A DNA stretch of 64,000 nt, from positions 62,001-126,000 of the forward strand of contig CAVRZO010000001.1 in the NCBI GenBank assembly GCA_963725615.1, in the 5' to 3' direction. Below the pieces are notes generated by a model. That model saw nothing but the letters and a program-made list of their open reading frames with translations. It made no database searches and had not been told where the DNA came from. A program made the position numbers and the translations under genes. The DNA is from JAIQFF01 sp963725615 (GTDB taxonomy: Bacteria > Acidobacteriota > Terriglobia > Terriglobales > Acidobacteriaceae). Positions 58,477 to 64,000 of this stretch are shown in pieces. Each line of letters starts with the position of its first letter. Position 1 is the stretch's first letter.

Positions 58477-58953
58477 TTAGGCCCGGCCTTTTTTGGCGGC
58501 AGCCGCCGCTCCCGCTTTTTCCCACGGACGCTTGGGCCGTTCCGCCGCAGGCTTGTCGCGATCCTTGATGCGGTCGTAATGATACGATTCGCTCACCGTG
58601 CCCAGCGATTCGTTGTACAGGACAGGTAATCCCAGGCCTTCTTTCAGCTCTTCGGTGAATTGCTGCAACGCTTTCAGATGATCCGCCGTAGCCGGAACTT
58701 CGGTCTTGGCGGTTTTCAGAAACTGCTGGTAGCCGCGGTTGACCAGCTTGGAAATCTCGCTACCGATCAGGTATCCCGGGTAGGCGAATATCTTCACGCC
58801 ATCGTCGCCGTCTTTCTGGATGGCGGCAGACACGCTGTATTTCTTGAGGAATACACGCCCCTGTGTACCCGGCGCCTCGATCAGATCAAAGCCGTGCTCG
58901 CGCAACCAACTCAGCGCTTCCTCATAACTTCGTTGCTCTACCTTAATTGGCAT
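58477..58953 (-). CDS. Hypothetical protein
   Basis: 158 residues from the ATG at 58953, although earlier in-frame ATG codons (for example 58998) are possible. The sequence is soluble and alpha/beta (VEQRSYEEALSWLREHGFDL, GRVFLKKYSVSAAIQKDGDD), with a lysine/alanine-rich tail. No family was recognised. It is convergent with the RNase H gene and divergent from the cysM-like gene. Confidence 0.65.
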   Translation of the reverse strand: MPIKVEQRSYEEALSWLREHGFDLIEAPGTQGRVFLKKYSVSAAIQKDGDDGVKIFAYPGYLIGSEISKLVNRGYQQFLKTAKTEVPATADHLKALQQFTEELKEGLGLPVLYNESLGTVSESYHYDRIKDRDKPAAERPKRPWEKAGAAAAAKKGRA

Positions 58954-59149
58954 TCGTTTTTGGGTATCCCATCCCTCGCTCTTTATTTCTTCCCGTTCCA
59001 TTCCATGAGATGCCGATTTTCCGAAAAGAGTGCAATTCCACCTTCGTGGATGGATCAAAGTAGCCTCTTTTATAATCCAATCAACCGTTACGACGCCGTT
59101 AATTCGGGCTCGCCATAGGTTACGATGGTCACGGCCTGAGTCGAGATCC

Positions 59150-60154
59150 ATGCAGCCAGTCTCAACCAAATCAACGGAAGTGCCTGATTCTCCGGCCACA
59201 ACGTCCGCGGAGCTCGCGGCCAAGCCAGCCACGAATCACGCGCTCGGCCGGCGAACCCTCGAACTCATCGGCAACACTCCACTGTTACGTCTGGAGCATC
59301 TCACTCGCGACTTGCCCGGAATCGAGTTACTGGGCAAAGCCGAGTGGTACAACCCCGGCGGATCAGTGAAAGACCGAGCCGCATCGAACATCGTGACCCA
59401 GGCTCGCGCCAGCGGAAAATTCGGCCCCGGCAAAATCCTGCTCGATTCCACCAGCGGAAACACCGGCATCGCCTACGCCATGATCGCGGCCGCGCAAGGC
59501 TTCCCGGTAACGCTGTGCATGCCGGAAAATGTCTCGGTCGAGCGCAAGCGCATCCTGCACGCTTATGGCGCCAACATTATTTACACCGACCCCGCCGACG
59601 GCTCCGATGGCGCCATTCGGGCCGCCCGCGAACTCTACGCCCAGGATCCCGGCAAATATTTTTATGCCGACCAATATTCCAACGACGCCAACTGGCAGGC
59701 CCACTACCATGGCACAGCCAACGAGATCTGGCAACAAACGCAAGGACGTGTCACACATTTTGTTTCCATGATGGGCACCAGCGGCACTTTTGTCGGCACC
59801 ACGCGGCGCCTGAAAGAACTCAACCCGGCGATTCGCTGCATCTCGCTCCAACCTGACTCTCCCTTCCACGGAATCGAAGGGGCGAAGCACATGGCCAGTG
59901 CCATCGTCCCCAAAATTTACGACACCAAGCTTGCCGATGAGGACATTGGCATCTCCACCGAAGAAGCCTACCGCATGGCCAAAAGATTGGCCCGCGAAGA
60001 AGGATTGCTGGTCGGGATCTCGGCCGCCGCCGCGATTGTAGGCTGTCTGCAGGTCGCACGAACGCTACGCCGTGGTGAGCCCGCCGTGTTCGTGACGATT
60101 CTGTGCGACTCCGGCGACAAATATTTGAGTGAGCGCTTCTGGGAAGAAGGCTGA
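59150..60154 (+). CDS. cysM: Cysteine synthase, CysM-like (probable sulfur-carrier-dependent)
   Basis: 334 residues from the ATG at 59150; the first 35 are a Ser/Thr/Ala-rich extension. PLP-dependent fold type II: GSVKDRAASNIV (lysine), STSGNTGIAYAMIAA (asparagine loop), MMGTSGTFVGTTRRLKE (phosphate loop). The segment MPENVSVERKRILHAYGANI matches mycobacterial CysM better than O-acetylserine sulfhydrylases, and the arginine-rich GTTRRLKE matches the phosphoserine-contacting region there. Its neighbours are a JAMM protease, a CysO-like carrier and a MoeZ-like enzyme, so it probably uses carrier-bound thiocarboxylate, possibly with O-phosphoserine. Confidence 0.85.
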   Translation: MQPVSTKSTEVPDSPATTSAELAAKPATNHALGRRTLELIGNTPLLRLEHLTRDLPGIELLGKAEWYNPGGSVKDRAASNIVTQARASGKFGPGKILLDSTSGNTGIAYAMIAAAQGFPVTLCMPENVSVERKRILHAYGANIIYTDPADGSDGAIRAARELYAQDPGKYFYADQYSNDANWQAHYHGTANEIWQQTQGRVTHFVSMMGTSGTFVGTTRRLKELNPAIRCISLQPDSPFHGIEGAKHMASAIVPKIYDTKLADEDIGISTEEAYRMAKRLAREEGLLVGISAAAAIVGCLQVARTLRRGEPAVFVTILCDSGDKYLSERFWEEG

Positions 60155-60157
60155 AAT

Positions 60158-60196
60158 CACAACTGAGAACTTCAAACTGACAACCGAGAACTGGTT
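60158..60196. repeat. ACTGAGAACTTCAAACTGAC-type repeat
   Basis: Reiterated CAACTGAGAACTTCAAACTG / CAACCGAGAACTGG units between cysM and the JAMM gene; a related string is at 36752-36787 before polA. Confidence 0.5.
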
Positions 60197-60252
60197 TTCC
60201 GTTATCGTGATTTCGCTGGGCGCCTCTAGTCTTCGCGGTGATTGGGCTCTCA

Positions 60253-60684
60253 ATGCTGAATATCCGTCGCAAAGAATACGAAGCTCTGAGGCAGCACGGC
60301 GAAGAAACGTATCCCCACGAATGCTGCGGCGTGTTGCTCGGACAAGACAACAATGGTGTTCGAACCGTGACTTCAGTCGCTCGCGCCGGCAACACGCGCA
60401 CCGACTCCGCTCACAACCGTTACAACATCGATCCCAAGGAATTGATCCGCATCCAGCGGGAGGGACGCGAGCGCGGCGAGGACATCATCGGTTTCTATCA
60501 TTCCCACCCCGACCATCCGGCCCAGTGGTCGCAGACCGACCTGGCCGAGGCCCACTGGTTTGGCTGCTCCTACGTCATCACCAGTGTGGAGAAAGGCAGG
60601 GCGGTGCTGACCAACGCGTTCGAGCTAACCGGAAGTGACGAGAACGACAAAAAGCTGGTGGATGAAAAGATTGAAGTAATGTGA
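60253..60684 (+). CDS. JAMM/MPN metalloprotease (Mec-like)
   Basis: 143 residues from the ATG at 60253 (a GTG five codons earlier is possible). The JAMM motif is exact: E23 in YPHECCGVLLG and H83-x-H85-x7-S93-x2-D96 in FYHSHPDHPAQWSQTDLAE. Prokaryotic members such as Mec and QbsD remove C-terminal residues from ubiquitin-like sulfur carriers or release cysteine from them. It lies between cysM-like and cysO-like genes, which supports a carrier-processing role. Confidence 0.92.
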   Translation: MLNIRRKEYEALRQHGEETYPHECCGVLLGQDNNGVRTVTSVARAGNTRTDSAHNRYNIDPKELIRIQREGRERGEDIIGFYHSHPDHPAQWSQTDLAEAHWFGCSYVITSVEKGRAVLTNAFELTGSDENDKKLVDEKIEVM

Positions 60685-60690
60685 TTTGTC

Positions 60691-60790
60691 TGTGTGGGCG
60701 GGCGCCCCGCCGCCTTTGGTTTTGATCTTGGCTAGGGACCGGATAGAAACTCCAAGTCAAAAGCGGCGGGCGAGGGCGCCCGCTTTACAC
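60691..60790. repeat. Inverted-repeat doublet, family B
   Basis: GTGTGGGCGGGCGCCCCGCC at the left and TCAAAAGCGGCGGGCGAGGG continuing to TTTACAC at the right. It lies inside the cysteine pathway cluster, between the JAMM and carrier genes, and shares its centre with the doublet at 43067-43185. Confidence 0.78.
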
Positions 60791-60841
60791 AGGCGGCCAC
60801 CGGCTGAATCTCCCCCCTTCCTGTGGCATCATGTATAGCCT

Positions 60842-61117
60842 ATGCCCAAGATCCAAATCCCCACCCCCCTGCGCCAGTACGCTGGCAAGCAGCCTGCGGT
60901 TGAGGTTAAGGCCGGCACCATCGGCGACGCCCTTTCCGACCTGGTCGCCCAGCACCCCGACCTGCGCCGTCATCTTTATACCGACGACGGGAAGCTGCGC
61001 GCCTTCGTCAATGTCTATCTCAACGACGAGGACGTTCGCTACCTGCAAAAGGAAGCCACGGCGGTGAAGGACGGTGATAGTATTTCGATTGTGCCTTCCA
61101 TCGCGGGAGGCCGGTAG
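60842..61117 (+). CDS. cysO: Ubiquitin-like sulfur carrier protein (CysO/MoaD-like) ending in GGR
   Basis: 91 residues with a beta-grasp pattern (KIQIPTPLRQYAGKQPAVEV, FVNVYLNDEDVRYL, DGDSISIVPSIAGGR). Sulfur carriers normally end in Gly-Gly; here G89-G90 are followed by R91, and the next codon is TAG. The extra residue would have to be removed before the C-terminus can be adenylated and thiocarboxylated, and a JAMM protease is encoded just upstream. Genomic context (cysM, moeZ-like) favours CysO over MoaD or ThiS. Confidence 0.88.
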   Translation: MPKIQIPTPLRQYAGKQPAVEVKAGTIGDALSDLVAQHPDLRRHLYTDDGKLRAFVNVYLNDEDVRYLQKEATAVKDGDSISIVPSIAGGR

Positions 61118-61241
61118 CATTGCAGATTGTTGATTTTTGATTGTTGAATGGAAAACAGCTCCAATCCGCGATCTCCAGGTTGTTGTCGCCCTTCCTGTCT
61201 GTAGTCTGTTTCGGTCAATCAGAATCCGAAATGAGGTCCCT

Positions 61242-62414
61242 ATGGCCACGACTCTTGAAGTCAAACCCGAAGCCGCCACCCTTAGCAATGACGAGATCCT
61301 GCGCTACTCGCGCCACCTGATCATGCCCGAGGTCGGCATGGAAGGGCAGCTCAAGTTGAAAGCGGCCCGGGTGCTCTGCATCGGAGCCGGCGGCCTGGGC
61401 TCGCCCCTGGCGTTATACCTGGGCGCGGCGGGTGTGGGCACGCTCGGCATCGTGGACTTCGATGTCGTGGACTACACCAACCTGCAGCGGCAGATCATTC
61501 ACTCAACTGCCGACGTGGGGCGCAAGAAGCTCGATTCAGCCGCGGAGAAGCTGAAGTCCATCAATCCGTTCCTGAATATCCGGAAATTCGACACCCGGCT
61601 TTCCAGCGAGAATGCGCTTGAACTGTTCCGCGAATTCGACATCATCGCCGACGGCACCGACAACTTTCCCACGCGCTATCTGGTGAATGACGCCTGCGTG
61701 CTCACCGGAAAACCGAATGTCTACGGTTCGATCTTCCGCTTCGAAGGGCAAGCCAGTATCTTCGCGACCAAGGAAGGTCCATGCTACCGCTGCCTCTATC
61801 CCGAGCCGCCACCGCCGGGACTCGTGCCGTCCTGCGCCGAGGGCGGCGTCCTGGGCATTCTGCCGGGGCTGGTCGGAGTGATGCAGGCCACGGAAGTCAT
61901 CAAGCTGATTCTGGGCAAGGGTGAGTCCCTGATTGGCCGGCTGCTGCTGATCGATGCGCTGGACATGAAGTTTCGCGAACTCAAACTGCGCAAGAATCCC
62001 GATTGCCCGGCTTGCGGAACTCATCCGACCATAACCAAGTTGATCGACTACAACGAGTTTTGCGGAATTCGCGGCGAGGAGAAGCCAGTGGAAACATTAA
62101 CAGCAGACATTCAGGTGGAAGAGTTAAAGAAACGGCTCGACGCAGGCGAAAACCTGTTCGTGCTCGACGTGCGCGAGCCCCACGAATATCAGATCTGCAA
62201 TATCGGCGGACATCTGATTCCGCTGGGCGACCTGCCCAAACGAGTCAACGAACTGGATTCCAGCCAGGAGATTGTTGCCCACTGCCGCTCCGGTGTGCGC
62301 AGCGCCAAGGCGGTAGATTTTCTGCGCCAGGCAGGTTTTAAAAAAGTACACAACCTGGCCGGCGGAATATTGGCCTGGGCGGATCGCGTGGATCCCAAGA
62401 TGCCGAAGTATTAG
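61242..62414 (+). CDS. moeZ: MoeZ-like adenylyltransferase/rhodanese (sulfur carrier activator)
   Basis: 390 residues from the ATG at 61242 (AGGT upstream). The ThiF/MoeB E1-like domain (to about 275) has the ATP loop CIGAGGLGSPLALYLG, the zinc cysteines C181, C184, C255 and C258, and the conserved cysteine C198 in VPSCAEGG. The C-terminal rhodanese domain (about 285-388) has the catalytic C348 in VAHCRSGVRSAK. Such two-domain proteins adenylate and then sulfurate carrier proteins. It is the last gene of the cysM-JAMM-cysO-moeZ cluster and is followed by a strong hairpin. Confidence 0.94.
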   Translation: MATTLEVKPEAATLSNDEILRYSRHLIMPEVGMEGQLKLKAARVLCIGAGGLGSPLALYLGAAGVGTLGIVDFDVVDYTNLQRQIIHSTADVGRKKLDSAAEKLKSINPFLNIRKFDTRLSSENALELFREFDIIADGTDNFPTRYLVNDACVLTGKPNVYGSIFRFEGQASIFATKEGPCYRCLYPEPPPPGLVPSCAEGGVLGILPGLVGVMQATEVIKLILGKGESLIGRLLLIDALDMKFRELKLRKNPDCPACGTHPTITKLIDYNEFCGIRGEEKPVETLTADIQVEELKKRLDAGENLFVLDVREPHEYQICNIGGHLIPLGDLPKRVNELDSSQEIVAHCRSGVRSAKAVDFLRQAGFKKVHNLAGGILAWADRVDPKMPKY

Positions 62415-62440
62415 TTCGGTACGCTGACAGTCTTTAGAAA

Positions 62441-62473
62441 AAATGAGCGGAGAGTTCTTCTCTCCGCTCATTT
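62441..62473. terminator. Bidirectional terminator hairpin
   Basis: A perfect 14-bp stem, AAATGAGCGGAGAG (62441-62454) with CTCTCCGCTCATTT (62460-62473), and a five-nt loop TTCTT. Runs of A before and T after allow termination in both directions, which suits the convergent moeZ and secreted-protein genes. Confidence 0.85.
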
Positions 62474-62491
62474 CTCAAATTAGTTCTAATT

Positions 62492-62881
62492 CTACTTGCT
62501 GGTTCCGTTCGACTCCGCCTTGGCGGATTCATTGTTCACCGCGAAGGCGTACTTCTTTCCCGAAAACCGGATTTCACTCAGCGACTTGCGCCCGTCACTG
62601 TTGGTGCTGGTGACCACCGTGTCCCGATTAGGAGACTGCTCGAGATCAAGCATGCGCGCCGGCACCGTGGCGACAACATTTTTGCCCTTCATGATGTTCA
62701 GTTCAACGTTCGGTCCAGCGCCGTCCCACTTCACGGTGTATTCACCGGCGCCCAGTTGCTTTCCGTTTACGGTGACGGGATCGTTCACCTGAAGGGTACC
62801 CTTGTTGGCAGCAAAAACGCTTGTGGCCAGCAGCAAAGCCAAACCCAGCAGCAAGCCCTTGGAGATTTTCGATACGCTCAT
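62492..62881 (-). CDS. Small secreted beta-rich protein
   Basis: 129 residues with a strong AAAGGAG ribosome site. The signal peptide is MSVSKISKGLLLGLALLLAT with cleavage after ...SVFAA. The mature part is predominantly beta (VNGKQLGAGEYTVKWDGAG, NVVATVPARMLDL, LSEIRFSGKKYAFAVNN) and has a serine/lysine tail. It resembles small secreted proteins that are common in acidobacterial genomes; no function is known. Confidence 0.8.
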   Translation of the reverse strand: MSVSKISKGLLLGLALLLATSVFAANKGTLQVNDPVTVNGKQLGAGEYTVKWDGAGPNVELNIMKGKNVVATVPARMLDLEQSPNRDTVVTSTNSDGRKSLSEIRFSGKKYAFAVNNESAKAESNGTSK

Positions 62882-63111
62882 TGCACTCCTTTTTCTTTCC
62901 CGAAAACGTCGGGAACCGGTTCTGGGCGGCTTGAATTTGCCTGGGTCAGGAAAAACTTGCGTTTTACCGTCGAAGGCCTAAAATGCTGCCTCGGGGTTAA
63001 GCGAAAAGAGTCCGGCCGCAAGGCCGCGCGCTTTCTGCTTCGGGGATTGTCCTCACCTGGGCCGCCAAACCGAGCGTGAGCCAGTCCCTTTAACCCCTGA
63101 AATTTTTCCGC

Positions 63112-63153
63112 AAAACCAGGTCGGCTGGTGGTTGTTCCCTCAGACCTGGTTTT
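63112..63153. repeat. Isolated hairpin AAAACCAGGTC in a gene-free stretch
   Basis: AAAACCAGGTC (63112-63122) and its exact complement GACCTGGTTTT (63143-63153) enclose a 20-nt loop, about 230 nt upstream of the secreted-protein gene. Nothing else was recognised in 62882-63300. Confidence 0.45.
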
Positions 63154-63305
63154 CAATCATTGCCTGATACGCAAACCGCAGTTGAAAAGTTCCGCTGCGA
63201 ATATTTTCATCTGCACATCTTTGGACGACGTGCGCCCGCCGTTGTTAGCAGCCACTGGTTCACCGAAAAGCCGCAACACAACAGCGTTTTGTCTTGTCTA
63301 TGCAA

Positions 63306-63339
63306 GTGTGGGGCGGGCGCCCTCGCTCGCCGCCCTTGA
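63306..63339. repeat. Palindromic repeat, family B (single arm)
   Basis: GTGTGGGGCGGGCGCCCTCG continuing CTCGCCGCCCTTGA, without a matching right arm in the window. Confidence 0.7.
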
Positions 63340-63391
63340 CTTTGATTGTCAGAGGAGAGTCATGACCGCAGAACAGATCAAACCAGAAGAA

Positions 63392-64000
63392 CTAATTTAT
63401 CTTGAGCACAACTTTGCCAAAATTCTTTCCCTCCAGCAGTAAGCGATACGCTTCCACCGCCTTCTCCAAGGGAAACACATGCCCGATGACCGGCCGCAAA
63501 TGGCCGTTCGCAGTCCACGCCGAGAGCTGCATCCAGGCCTGTTTCATCAGCTCGCGGTTCCCGGACAAATAAGTCAACCACAAGCCATGCACACTCGCGC
63601 CTTTTGCATACAGGATGCGCGCATCCAGGTGCGCAGGTTGTCCCGTAGCCGCACCGTACACGATCACCCGGCCGAACTCGCGGAGACACCGAACACTTTT
63701 CGCAGTGTGCTCCCCTCCGAGCATTTCAAACACCGCATCCACACCTTCTCCATGGGTTATCTCTTTGATCGCTTCTTCGTAATCGCGCTGCTTGTAATTG
63801 ATCCCGTGCTGCAGCCCCAGCGTTTTTACCCGCGCCAGTTTTTCTTCTGAAGAAGAGGTCCCGTACATCTCAATGCCGAGCAGCTTTCCAATCTGCACCG
63901 CGGCCGTTCCCACTCCGCCGGCCACGGCATGAATCAGAACTCGGGGCGCGGCTTTCCCCGCAGGCGGCTCCAGTAACCCGGCCTTCCAGTATGCAAAGTA
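63392..64000 (-). CDS. Quinone oxidoreductase / zinc-type alcohol dehydrogenase-like (N-terminus outside window)
   Basis: 203 residues are visible and the frame is open to base 64000, so the N-terminal GroES-like domain is missing. The NADPH-binding loop is HAVAGGVGTAAVQIGKLLG, followed by DAVFEMLGGEHTAKSV and the C-terminal HVFPLEKAVEAYRLLLEGKN and FGKVVLKIN, all typical of the QOR branch of the MDR superfamily. The structural zinc lobe cannot be checked. Substrate unknown. Confidence 0.9.
   Translation of the reverse strand, partial: YFAYWKAGLLEPPAGKAAPRVLIHAVAGGVGTAAVQIGKLLGIEMYGTSSSEEKLARVKTLGLQHGINYKQRDYEEAIKEITHGEGVDAVFEMLGGEHTAKSVRCLREFGRVIVYGAATGQPAHLDARILYAKGASVHGLWLTYLSGNRELMKQAWMQLSAWTANGHLRPVIGHVFPLEKAVEAYRLLLEGKNFGKVVLKIN

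Overview
The window is a high-GC chromosomal segment whose gene content and intergenic repeats look like an acidobacterium (Acidobacteriota, probably class Terriglobia). This is inferred from gene order and repeat style, not from a database search. No transposase, integrase, phage gene, rRNA operon or CRISPR array is visible. About 65 protein genes, one tRNA and one riboswitch can be supported. Most are housekeeping genes, separated by unusually many palindromic repeats.

Layout. 1-4061 (minus): an ECF sigma factor, an anti-sigma factor with HEAT-like repeats, a DUF4097 beta-repeat protein and a PDZ protein, probably one envelope-stress unit. 4298-6517: a membrane-bound spermidine-synthase-like protein. 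6700-12855 (minus): a translation and isoprenoid cluster with ispE, tRNA-Gln, prs, rplY, pth, rpsF, rpsR and rplI. 12932-17419 (plus): a small membrane protein, acpS, a second membrane spermidine-synthase-like protein and an MlaD-type lipid-transport protein. 17525-22067 (minus): lipA, a PilZ protein, a DUF4406-like protein, fabF and two tandem acyl carrier proteins. 22528-25199: a pair of exported amidohydrolases, one of which has lost its metal ligands. 25347-28468: dtd, a SemiSWEET/5'-nucleotidase fusion, a divergent LysR regulator and folP. 28661-33937: a PBP4-type carboxypeptidase, a DUF488 protein, a cytochrome c, and a cobalamin riboswitch controlling a TonB-dependent receptor. 34103-39616: a class II aldolase, queA, a cysteine-dioxygenase-like protein and a frameshifted polA. 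39995-46159 (minus): the c-di-AMP operon cdaA-cdaR-glmM, xseA and a GAF-GAF-GGDEF cyclase. 46468-53749: recG, an exported truncated haemoglobin, selA, DUF488, a C26 amidotransferase, ispF and ispD. 53750-54861 is a gene-poor stretch with a degenerate tandem duplication. 54862-58953: prohibitin, a peptide ABC ATPase, a phosphoesterase and an RNase H. 59150-62414 is a four-gene sulfur-carrier cysteine pathway (CysM, a JAMM protease, CysO and MoeZ). The right edge has a secreted small protein and a truncated quinone oxidoreductase.

Three signals go beyond ordinary annotation. First, several families of palindromic repeats fill most gaps, usually as head-to-head doublets. Members also lie in frame inside ispE, recG, selA and an RNase H gene, and at the N-terminus of one amidohydrolase. 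Second, many genes have a -10-like hexamer placed so that transcription would begin at or within about 3 nt of the start codon, suggesting widespread leaderless mRNAs. Third, the CysO carrier ends in Gly-Gly-Arg rather than Gly-Gly and sits next to a JAMM protease gene, which suggests C-terminal processing before activation.

All functional statements come from motifs and family knowledge; no similarity search was run.
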